DNA from: Planctomycetota bacterium
GTDB taxonomy: Bacteria; Planctomycetota; Phycisphaerae; UBA1845
Length of the DNA: 64,000 nucleotides
Direction of reading: 5' to 3'
Assembly: GCA_016208685.1 (NCBI GenBank)
Contig: JACQXM010000027.1
Span: 62,001 to 126,000, forward strand
The notes beneath the pieces are model-generated. The model was not told the origin of the DNA. It worked only from the letters and a program-made list of their open reading frames with translations, and made no database searches. Below, in pieces: positions 51,031 to 58,339 of the stretch. Both the position numbers and the translations under genes were made by a program. The number at the start of each line of letters is the position of its first letter. Positions within the stretch are counted from its first letter, which is position 1.

Positions 51031-52053
51031 ATGATCGGCCCGATGGAGACGACGCCTGAACCTGCCGGCGAAGCGCGTGGCGGCCCCCCATGCCGACCCC
51101 GCGTTTCGGTCGTGATCCCGACCTACAAGGAGGCTGAAAGCGTGCGCCGCGCCGTCGAGTCGTTGTTCACGCAGGACCTCGACAAGGGCGACTACGAGGT
51201 CATCGTGGTGGACAGCACGCCGGACGACAGCGTGGTGACCGTCGTGCGCGCCCTGCAACCGACGGCGCCGTGCAAGCTGCTGCTCCTCAAGAAGCTTCCG
51301 GAAGGTCCGGGACCTTCGCGCCGCCTGGGTGTCGAACACGCGCGCGGCGATATCCTGGCCTTCATCGACAGTGACTGCCTCGCCACCCCCGGTTGGCTCC
51401 GCGAAGGCACCGCAGCTTTTGCGGACGGGGTGGGCCTGGTCCAGGGTCGAACACTCCCCGAGCCCGGCGTACCGCTGGGGATCTTCAGTTGGTACGTGCG
51501 CGTGGAGCGCGAGAACCATGTGTACGAGTGTGCCAACATCTTCTACCGCCGCGCGGCATACGATTCTGTCGGGGGTTTCGACCCGGCGTACAAGAGCTGG
51601 GCGCTCCATCCCCTGGGCGGGGAGGACGTGGACCTGGCGTGGCGGGTGAAGCGCGCCGGGTGTAAGAGTCGATTCTGCGCCCAGGCCGTGGCATGTCACG
51701 AGGTTCAAAGCCGGGCCATCGGCCGCTGGATCTGGATCAAGCAGCTCTACATCTGGCCGCGGCTGGTGGGGAAATTCCCGGAGCTACGCCGCCACATGTT
51801 CGGGCGCTACTTCTTCGACCGGCACCAGGCGTGGCTGGTCCTGGGACTCGCGGGGGTGGTGGCGAGCGTCCTCTGGACGCCCTGGGGCGCGGTGCTGTGG
51901 CTACCCTATGTAGTCAGCCGCGGGTCGGAGCCCACGCGCAGCCTGCCGGGCCCGCTTCGACTGCTGCGCGTGCTCGCCTACCTGGCGCGCGACGTGGCGT
52001 CGCTACTGATCCTCTCTGCGGGGAGCATTCGGCATCGAACCCTGCTCCTGTAG
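51031..52053 (+). CDS. Family 2 glycosyltransferase
   Basis: The 340-residue protein has a GT2 GT-A domain: RVSVVIPTYKEAESVRRAVESLF, YEVIVVDSTPDDSVVTVV, GPGPSRRLGVEHARGDILAFIDSDCLATPGWL with the DSD metal-binding motif, and ANIFYRRAAYDSVGGFDPAYKSWALHPLGGEDVDLAWRVKRAG, which contains the catalytic ED region. Two hydrophobic helices lie at the C-terminus (about residues 270-305). It likely adds sugars to a lipid-linked polysaccharide. It starts about 230 bases from the divergent FkbM gene. Confidence 0.9.
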   Translation: MIGPMETTPEPAGEARGGPPCRPRVSVVIPTYKEAESVRRAVESLFTQDLDKGDYEVIVVDSTPDDSVVTVVRALQPTAPCKLLLLKKLPEGPGPSRRLGVEHARGDILAFIDSDCLATPGWLREGTAAFADGVGLVQGRTLPEPGVPLGIFSWYVRVERENHVYECANIFYRRAAYDSVGGFDPAYKSWALHPLGGEDVDLAWRVKRAGCKSRFCAQAVACHEVQSRAIGRWIWIKQLYIWPRLVGKFPELRRHMFGRYFFDRHQAWLVLGLAGVVASVLWTPWGAVLWLPYVVSRGSEPTRSLPGPLRLLRVLAYLARDVASLLILSAGSIRHRTLLL

Positions 52054-52150
52054 GCGCCGGCACTCGGCGGCGCTGCCCCCGCGCTGTGCTGCACGGACGC
52101 AGCGGCCGCGCTGAGGGGCGCCGGACATGCACGCCGTGCCCGCCGCGCGT

Positions 52151-54211
52151 TCACGCACCCAAGACCGGCGCCCCGGCCGGGAGCCGCCGGCACTCGCGGA
52201 CCTGGGACGCCACGCGGATGCGAGTGACCATCTTGCTTAGGCCCTTGATCTGGTAGGTCCACACTTTGAACGCCGCTTCCATCTCCCGCGATCCTTCCTC
52301 GGTGAGCCGGAACTCAAAGGTCTCGGCGGGGCCGACGGCGTAAGGCCGGGTGTCGCGCGGAGCACCATCGCCGAGCCAGCGCGGAATGTCGTGCCGCAGT
52401 GCCGTCCGCACCGGGGCCAGCACCTCCGTCGGTGTATCCCCATGCGCATGCTTGAGTTCGACGTAGCGGTGGAAGTCGCGCCAGAAGGAATCCAGCTCCG
52501 GCATCTCCACCGCGATTCCCCGCGCCACGATCAGTTTTTTCGTCGCCTCCATCGCCAGCCGGCAGACCTCGCGCCACAGCGGAAACGAGGCGATGGCCCG
52601 GTAGCGGTACATCAGGTTATCGCCAATCTCACCCGCCAGCAGGCGCGGGAAGTTCTCCGGTTGGGCGTAGAATTCGGTACAGGCCTCGCGGGTGGGAAAG
52701 AGCTCGTTGCGCGTCTCCTCGACAAAACTGTCCAGGAAGGCCCGGACGCGGCCCCTGTCCTCCTGCATCGCCTGCAACATGGCCCACAGCCACTCCGAAC
52801 GCTTAACGCCGCAGCTCACCAGGAAGTCCACCACGTCGCCGAACCAGCCGTCGTTCCAGAACACGCTGAAGGTCATGTGCAGCTTGCGCGCCTCGAGGTA
52901 GTCGTCGAAGGACAGCGTGTCCGTCCCCACGATGATCTCCTCGATGTCGAAGACCTTCTCGTCGTCGTACACGCCGAAGTTCTTGGGCAGCACACGGAAG
53001 CGGGTGTCGAACTGGAACTGCGTCCGAGACTCCACCATCTCCATCTCCGAGCCCTTGAGCATCATCGCCTGGAAGCAGTGCATCTGGTTGGTGCCGGCGT
53101 CCACCAGCTTGAACACCGCGTCCACGTGGCTGCGGTAGCTCTCGCCGGGCAGCCCCAAGATCAGGTCGGAATTCGACTTCAGCCCCCGGCCGCGGACGTG
53201 CACCTGAATCTGCTCGTAGGCGGCGAGCTTGATATTGGAGCGCTTGATGTTGCGCAACACACCCTCGTCCAGCGACTGCACGGCCTGGTAGAGCACCAGC
53301 GCGCCGTTGACCTTCTCCATGGACTGGATGATCCGCTCCGGTCGGTTCTTGCCCGTGGTGGCGTCGATGAAGGTCGGCCAGCCGTATTTCTTCTGTGCCT
53401 CGCCGATCCAGGCGGAGATGTCCACGTCGCGCTCGTACATGCCGTAGTTGGCGTCGGCGATGCGCAGCGTACCCATGGTCGGAGAGCGCTCCTGGATGCG
53501 GCGGCCGATGTAATCAATCTCGTCCTTCAAGCGCTCCATGCCGAAGTCGTTGATCTTGTTGTAGAACCCGGTTCCCTGCACGCAGAACGTGCAGCGGAAG
53601 GGACAGCCGCGGTTGGTCTCGATCATCGGCGCCAGCTTGCCGTCGAAGAACTCATCCATGATGCCCGTCAGCCAGGGGGATGGAATGTCGTCAACGTTGC
53701 GGCGGCGTTCCCAGGTTTCCGTGCGGTACAGTTCTGCGTTGGGCCGGCGGTACACCGATGACGGAATCTCCGCGGCGCCGAGCTGCCGCACGGACCTGCC
53801 GGCCTCCAGGAAGAGACGCACCGCCTGCGTCGCGATAAAGTCCGCCTCGCCCACGATGTACAGGTCCACTTCCGGCCGCTTCGCTACGAACTCCACCTGT
53901 CGCTCCGGCTCGACGGGTATGTTGGGCCCGCCCATCACCACCAGCATCTCGGGGTTGAGCCGCTTGCCCAGCCGCGCGAAGAACAGGCTGATAGCCTCGT
54001 TCCACACGTAGTTGCTGACCATGAGCACGTCGGGCGGGTTCTCCTTCATGGCGGCCATGAGCCGGTCTGGATAGGCGAAGAGCCGCGACCGCGCATCGGG
54101 CAGGTCGCGGTCCATCACCGCCTTCATGTACCCCACCCCGATGGGCATGCAATCCGTGGCGAGAACGCCGCCGTAGTTGTGACGCAGATCGGCCAGGTAA
54201 ACCGTAGTCAT
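52151..54211 (-). CDS. B12-binding-type radical SAM enzyme
   Basis: The 686-residue protein has an N-terminal cobalamin-binding-like Rossmann domain (PDVLMVSNYVWNEAISLFFARLG, VVMGGPNIPVEPERQVEFVAKRPEVDLYIVGEAD) and a radical SAM core with the CxxxCxxC motif in ETNRGCPFRCTFCVQGTGFYNK. TIM-barrel strands such as VQSLDEGVLRNIKRSNI, SNSDLILGLPGES and DAGTNQMHCFQAMMLKGSEME follow, and a long C-terminal domain (residues 420-686) has no obvious function. It likely modifies a sugar or lipid in this polysaccharide locus, but the substrate is unknown. It starts 27 bases after the sugar-transferase gene. Confidence 0.85.
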   Translation of the reverse strand: MTTVYLADLRHNYGGVLATDCMPIGVGYMKAVMDRDLPDARSRLFAYPDRLMAAMKENPPDVLMVSNYVWNEAISLFFARLGKRLNPEMLVVMGGPNIPVEPERQVEFVAKRPEVDLYIVGEADFIATQAVRLFLEAGRSVRQLGAAEIPSSVYRRPNAELYRTETWERRRNVDDIPSPWLTGIMDEFFDGKLAPMIETNRGCPFRCTFCVQGTGFYNKINDFGMERLKDEIDYIGRRIQERSPTMGTLRIADANYGMYERDVDISAWIGEAQKKYGWPTFIDATTGKNRPERIIQSMEKVNGALVLYQAVQSLDEGVLRNIKRSNIKLAAYEQIQVHVRGRGLKSNSDLILGLPGESYRSHVDAVFKLVDAGTNQMHCFQAMMLKGSEMEMVESRTQFQFDTRFRVLPKNFGVYDDEKVFDIEEIIVGTDTLSFDDYLEARKLHMTFSVFWNDGWFGDVVDFLVSCGVKRSEWLWAMLQAMQEDRGRVRAFLDSFVEETRNELFPTREACTEFYAQPENFPRLLAGEIGDNLMYRYRAIASFPLWREVCRLAMEATKKLIVARGIAVEMPELDSFWRDFHRYVELKHAHGDTPTEVLAPVRTALRHDIPRWLGDGAPRDTRPYAVGPAETFEFRLTEEGSREMEAAFKVWTYQIKGLSKMVTRIRVASQVRECRRLPAGAPVLGA

Positions 54212-54238
54212 GATGAAATCGTCTCCCCTGGGCAGCGT

Positions 54239-55978
54239 TTAGAACGCGCCGGTCCGCCGCGCCACCCACAGCGCGGTCTTCATCAGCACTCGAACATCCA
54301 AACCCAGTGACCAGTTCTTTACGTAGGCGATGTCGTGCCGCACCCAGTCGTGGAACCCTGTCTCGCTGCGTCCGTTCACCTGCCAGATGCCCGTGATCCC
54401 CGGTTTGACCGACAGCCGCAGATCGCGCCACGCGGGGCTGAAACGCATCTCGTCCATGACCAGCGGCCGCGGCCCCACCAGGCTCATCTCGCCTTTCAGC
54501 ACGTTGTAAAGCTGCGGCAGTTCGTCCAGGCTGTTTCTCCGCAGGAAGCGCCCCACGCGCGTCACCCGCGGATCGTCAAAAATCTTGAAGACCGGGCCGT
54601 CAACGTCGTTGAGCGCCGCCAGGTCCTTCTGCATCTTGTCCGCGCCTTCCACCATGGCACGGAACTTGTACATCTTGAACTCCCTGCCCCCCCGGCCCGA
54701 ACGCCGTTGCACGAAGAACACCGGACCCGGCGAGTCGAACTTGATGGCAAGGGCGATCAACAGGAGGAGCGGGGAAAGAACCACCAGCCCCGCGGCGGCA
54801 ACAACGACGTCCAACGCACGCTTCAGGGCCAGGCCCACGGCGGTGCGCACTGTTCCCGATCGCCGGCCCGCCGGCAGCACGATCGGCATTCCCCCTCTGC
54901 CGTCGCGGTCTTGGAGCGGCACACTCGCACGAGAACCGCCCCGGGACGGAACGACCTCGTGACGAAGCCTGGCGCCGGCGGTGATCGCCGCATCGAAGCC
55001 AACGGTGCAATACTCAAGGCACGCGCCATCCCCGACCGCGGCGCGGTCCCAGAGGATCGACTCCCGGACCACCGCCCCTGAACCAACGACGACACCTTCG
55101 CCCAGAACGGCCGGGCCGATCACCTTCGCACCTTCGTCGATCGTGCAGCCGCGCCCCAGGAGCACCGGCCCCAGGAGGAACGCCGAGGGTGCGATGCGCG
55201 CGCCCGCCGCCGCCCAGACGCCTTCAGACCGCAACGCACCCGGGTCGGACGCTCCCCCGGACCGCAGCAGCTCGCGGTGCAGGCACACATACGCCCCGAT
55301 GCCATCGATCATCGCGTGGGAACCTGGTAGAACCTCTGCCCAGATCGTCTCCCCCCGGCCGCGCAGGTCGCTGATGAGTTGTTCCTTGATGTCCGCATAG
55401 CCGTCCTGGGCAATCCACCGCAGCACGTCGCCCCGGAAGAAGTACACGCCGGAAAACTCGTGGCGTCGGCGACGTTCGCGCGACGCGTGTCGCAGGTCGA
55501 ATCGCTCCACGCATCCGTCGGAGCCCACCACCAGGTTCTCCAGCGACGCGGGCGTCGGAGATGGCGAACCGGCTCGCACCCCCAGCACCGCGATTGCCTG
55601 GTGCTCGGTCGCGGCGCGGACCAGGACGCTTAGATCGGCCTCGCCCGGGAACGTGGTTCCGTTGACGACCAGGAACGGCTCTCCCCCGATGAACTTCTCG
55701 AAAAGTCGCAGGCAGCCCGCCGGCCCACACGGGACGTCGTGCGCCGCGTACTCCAGACGAACGCCCAGCGCGCTGCCGTCCACGAAGCGACCGGACACGG
55801 CGGCCATATCCTCCGGCGAAAGCGCCAGCGCGATGTGATCGAACCCGTTCCGCCTCAACGCCGCAAGTTGCCATTCGAGGAGCGGCCGATTACAGACCGG
55901 TAACAGCGGCCGCGGGCAGAAACTCGCCAGGGGATAGGGCACGGGGCTCTCGCCGCCGGCAAGTAGTATGGCCTTCAC
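54239..55978 (-). CDS. Nucleotidyltransferase-like / undecaprenyl-phosphate sugar transferase fusion
   Basis: Residues 1-240 resemble NDP-sugar pyrophosphorylases but the signature is altered: LLAGGESPVPYPLASFCPRPLLPV lacks the GxGTRLxP loop and has Arg in place of the PKP Lys. Hexapeptide beta-helix turns follow (about 255-345: IAPSAFLLGPVLLGRGCTIDEGAKV). Residues about 388-579 are a bacterial sugar transferase: the membrane helix ALDVVVAAAGLVVLSPLLLLIALAIKF, then FVQRRSGRGGREFKMYKFRAMV, NSLDELPQLYNVLKGEMSLVGPRPL and KPGITGIWQVNGRS. It would load the first sugar-phosphate onto undecaprenyl phosphate; the nucleotidyl domain is probably regulatory or inactive. Confidence 0.88.
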   Translation of the reverse strand: MKAILLAGGESPVPYPLASFCPRPLLPVCNRPLLEWQLAALRRNGFDHIALALSPEDMAAVSGRFVDGSALGVRLEYAAHDVPCGPAGCLRLFEKFIGGEPFLVVNGTTFPGEADLSVLVRAATEHQAIAVLGVRAGSPSPTPASLENLVVGSDGCVERFDLRHASRERRRRHEFSGVYFFRGDVLRWIAQDGYADIKEQLISDLRGRGETIWAEVLPGSHAMIDGIGAYVCLHRELLRSGGASDPGALRSEGVWAAAGARIAPSAFLLGPVLLGRGCTIDEGAKVIGPAVLGEGVVVGSGAVVRESILWDRAAVGDGACLEYCTVGFDAAITAGARLRHEVVPSRGGSRASVPLQDRDGRGGMPIVLPAGRRSGTVRTAVGLALKRALDVVVAAAGLVVLSPLLLLIALAIKFDSPGPVFFVQRRSGRGGREFKMYKFRAMVEGADKMQKDLAALNDVDGPVFKIFDDPRVTRVGRFLRRNSLDELPQLYNVLKGEMSLVGPRPLVMDEMRFSPAWRDLRLSVKPGITGIWQVNGRSETGFHDWVRHDIAYVKNWSLGLDVRVLMKTALWVARRTGAF

Positions 55979-56145
55979 TTCTGCGTCTCTCCCCGAATCG
56001 CTACCCGGCCCTGAGCCGACTCTGGCTAGGCCACATCCGACGCGCGGCGCACGGTTCTGCGTCGCATGTGGGAAACGTGGACCGCCTTGGCCCCCTCCTT
56101 CGGCAGTTACGGTCCTATGCGCCTGGGCCCTGTGGAATCTCGTCT

Positions 56146-56175
56146 AGTATAGCCCATGAGAGGGTCGAACTGCAA
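56146..56175 (-). promoter_or_regulatory. Candidate sigma-70-type promoter for sugar-transferase operon
   Basis: On the minus strand, TTGCAG (56175-56170), an 18-base spacer and TATACT (56151-56146) lie about 168 bases upstream of the ATG at 55978. The distance implies a long leader, and the -35 is weak. Confidence 0.4.
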
Positions 56176-56265
56176 TTGGTGAGCACGGCCGCCCATAATG
56201 ACGGTGCCCGGGACCTCGGGTTCGACGGACTGTTCCTGGCGAGTCCTGAAACCCGTTCGGCCGGC

Positions 56266-57069
56266 TCAGCGAGTGATCGTTACCGGGGTTATGACGCTGT
56301 CGTTACGATTGACGACTCGGACGGGTTGCGTACTCAGCTCTGTCGTGAAGGGGAACGCCGCGGCACGGGGGATGATGCGGTTGATGTACTGCTCGACGAA
56401 CCGGTCCACGCGGGCGATGCCGGACTCCGCCACGAAAACCACGTCATACGGCTCGAGCCGAATATCGGACTCCTGCCCCGCCAGAATCCGCCCCAGGTTG
56501 GCTTGCAGCACGTACCGGCCCTCTCCCAGCCGGGTACGGAGCACGAGTACGCTGGCCGGGTTGGCGGTTTCGGTGACCCCTCCCACCTCGAACATCGCCT
56601 GCGCGAGTGTTTGGTTTGGCTGTAGCGGCACCGCGCCGGGACGCAGAACCTGACCGCCAACGTACACCCGCCGTCCCGCTTCCTGCGAGACAATCACGGT
56701 AACCTCCGGCTTCTGCAGGAACCCCGCCAGCCGGGTCTCCAGCTCCGCCACCAGCTCCTCGGGCGTTCGCTGTGCCGCCGGCACATCCCCCAGGTAGGGC
56801 ACGGAGATCATGCCGTCGCTACGTACCGGCGCCTGCTGGTCCAGGGTAGAGTCCGTGGGGAACTTCAGGAGCAGCACGTCACCGGGGTAGATCACATACT
56901 TTGCCGGAGCCTCGGGGTTGAACGGGGACTCCGCCAGCGAGACCCGAACCATGGGCTTGGCCGGTTTTTGGCACCCCGGAAATGCGGAGGTCCCGGCCGC
57001 CACGGCGAGCACGGCCAGCGAGCCTCGGAAACGGTAGGTCCATCCCTGCATGACACTCGCCCCGTCCAT
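56266..57069 (-). CDS. Polysaccharide export lipoprotein (Wza/SLBB type)
   Basis: The 267-residue protein has a signal ending in the lipobox AGTSAFPGC. A Poly_export domain (KYVIYPGDVLLLKFPTDSTLDQQAPVRSDGMISVPYLGDVPAAQRTPEELVAELETRL) and one SLBB domain (VYVGGQVLRPGAVPLQPNQTLAQAMFEVGGVTETANPASVLVLRTR) follow. It ends with a region that in Wza forms the outer-membrane part. It would make the outer-membrane channel for exported polysaccharide. ATG 57069 was picked because a GGGGAGGGG site precedes it. A small secreted protein gene lies 21 bases upstream, so they are probably co-expressed. Confidence 0.85.
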   Translation of the reverse strand: MDGASVMQGWTYRFRGSLAVLAVAAGTSAFPGCQKPAKPMVRVSLAESPFNPEAPAKYVIYPGDVLLLKFPTDSTLDQQAPVRSDGMISVPYLGDVPAAQRTPEELVAELETRLAGFLQKPEVTVIVSQEAGRRVYVGGQVLRPGAVPLQPNQTLAQAMFEVGGVTETANPASVLVLRTRLGEGRYVLQANLGRILAGQESDIRLEPYDVVFVAESGIARVDRFVEQYINRIIPRAAAFPFTTELSTQPVRVVNRNDSVITPVTITR

Positions 57070-57090
57070 TGGGCGACCCCTCCCCATCGG

Positions 57091-57255
57091 CTACGGCTGC
57101 GGAGGCGGCAATACAACGCTCAGGAAATCCGAAAGCACTACGCCTGTCACCGCCGACAGGCTGCTGGAAAACAGGCTTGAGAAGTAGTTGTTCGGAAGGC
57201 AGGGACCCAGGCTCAGCACAACGGCCACGCCCAGGCAACGCAACAAACGCCGCAT
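57091..57255 (-). CDS. Small secreted protein upstream of the export gene
   Basis: The 54-residue product starts at ATG 57255 behind a very strong AGGAGGG site. It has a signal-like helix MRRLLRCLGVAVVLSLG and a Pro-Cys-Leu-Pro-Asn-Asn-Tyr-Phe-Ser sequence, then a Ser/Leu-rich tail and a Pro-rich end. The quality of the ribosome site and the position 21 bases ahead of the export gene argue for a real gene. The CLPNNYF-type motif recurs in small secreted proteins of planctomycetes in my recollection; function unknown. Confidence 0.6.
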   Translation of the reverse strand: MRRLLRCLGVAVVLSLGPCLPNNYFSSLFSSSLSAVTGVVLSDFLSVVLPPPQP

Positions 57256-57344
57256 AAGGCAGCCCTCCTGGCTGAAAAACCGCAACGCGGGGCATCCGTT
57301 GCCCCGCCCAGTGGGTCGGCGGGCGCGCATTAGCACTCGCCGAA

Positions 57345-57370
57345 CAGAGCCGCGACCGTCAGCCAGCGGG
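57345..57370. repeat. Dispersed 25-base motif, copy near 57.3 kb
   Basis: This is a copy beginning CAGAGCCGCGACCGTCAGCC of the 25-base motif that appears as two perfect copies at 58726-58780 (inside mqnE) and in variant form at 38569-38594. It lies in the gap between the small protein gene and the PEP-CTERM gene. Confidence 0.6.
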
Positions 57371-57441
57371 CGGCACGCTTTCGAGTTGCGGCGAACCGCG
57401 CGCCAATCCAGCCGGCGGCGCCGCCCCGTTACCAGCCGGGG

Positions 57442-58080
57442 CTACGCCGCTCGACGGCGCCGCGCCAGCGCAACCGTCACCACCAACCCGGCCAACGCCA
57501 GCGTCGCGGGCTCCGGGACCACCGCAACTCCCATAGCCGTAATCGGTCCGAAGGCCACCGGGCCGTGAAAAAGGATCTGGTCATTGACGCCGGCGATCAG
57601 CGATCCGTTTGCTTCGAGAATCAAACCCAGGGCCACGGCTCCCAACGGGGGAAGCCCGGCGTTGGCGAGCGGCGTCCCGCCCTCGTCCAGCGTCACGGCC
57701 CCCGGGGCTGCGGTGAGCGTGACCAGTTCACCGGGCTGGTCACCGAAAAGTACCAGCGAAGCCGCCGACCCTGCGGGGAAGGACGTCAGGTTAAGCGCCG
57801 CGACGATCGCGCTGTCTACCGTGGGGTTGAGCGTCACGGGTAGCGCAATGAAATCCCCCCCGCGCATCGCCAGCGCCGACCCGCTCTCCGGACCGGGCGT
57901 CCCCGTAAGCACCACCCACGGCGGCGTTTCCAACGTGCCCGTGTCGAACTGATCCACGAAAACCGGATCGCCGTTGTTTACGACGGCCAGATCCAGCCCG
58001 ACCTCCGTGCCGGCGCCGGCAAAGGCGAGGGAAGCATCAACCGCTGCACACACCAAGGCCAGGGCAAGGGCACGTTTCAT
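57442..58080 (-). CDS. PEP-CTERM sorted surface protein
   Basis: The 212-residue product has a signal peptide (MKRALALALVCAAVDASLAFA). A beta-rich domain of about 150 residues resembles secreted adhesins (FVDQFDTGTLETPPWVVLTGTPGPESGSALAMRGGDFIAL). At its C-terminus it has the signature VVPEPATLALAGLVVTVALARRRRAA: the VPEP motif, a hydrophobic helix and an Arg cluster. Exosortase would anchor or release it at the surface. It is transcribed leftward from a strong promoter, and divergent from mqnE. Confidence 0.87.
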   Translation of the reverse strand: MKRALALALVCAAVDASLAFAGAGTEVGLDLAVVNNGDPVFVDQFDTGTLETPPWVVLTGTPGPESGSALAMRGGDFIALPVTLNPTVDSAIVAALNLTSFPAGSAASLVLFGDQPGELVTLTAAPGAVTLDEGGTPLANAGLPPLGAVALGLILEANGSLIAGVNDQILFHGPVAFGPITAMGVAVVPEPATLALAGLVVTVALARRRRAA

Positions 58081-58141
58081 GGGCATTTCCTTTCGCTTTA
58101 AGGCGGCGCCGCCGAGAATAGCCATCCGATACCGGACCCTC

Positions 58142-58170
58142 CTTATACCCGAAGCACGGCGCGTATACAA
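58142..58170 (-). promoter_or_regulatory. Sigma-70-type promoter for the PEP-CTERM gene
   Basis: On the minus strand, -35 TTGTAT (58170-58165), a 17-base spacer and -10 TATAAG (58147-58142) stand about 60 bases upstream of the ATG at 58080. The -10 matches five of six positions and the spacing is optimal. Confidence 0.6.
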
Positions 58171-58252
58171 CAGTCCCCTCCCGGCCGCACGACGCCCGGC
58201 AAACTTTGCGCGTGCCGGATGACGGTCGGATTGTCCCGCCCGCGGGCACCGG

Positions 58253-58304
58253 CCCGGGACCGCCGGCTTGCCCGCCCCGGGACCGCCGGCTTGCCCGCCC
58301 CGGG
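58253..58304 (+). repeat. Tandem 23-bp repeat, about 2.3 copies
   Basis: Two perfect 23-base units and the start of a third lie head to tail between the PEP-CTERM and mqnE genes. Each unit begins CCCGGGACCGCCGGCTTGCC. The CCCGGG at each junction is self-complementary. Confidence 0.7.
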
Positions 58305-58339
58305 CGCGACCGGTATGGTTGCCTGAGTCTCCATGACCC

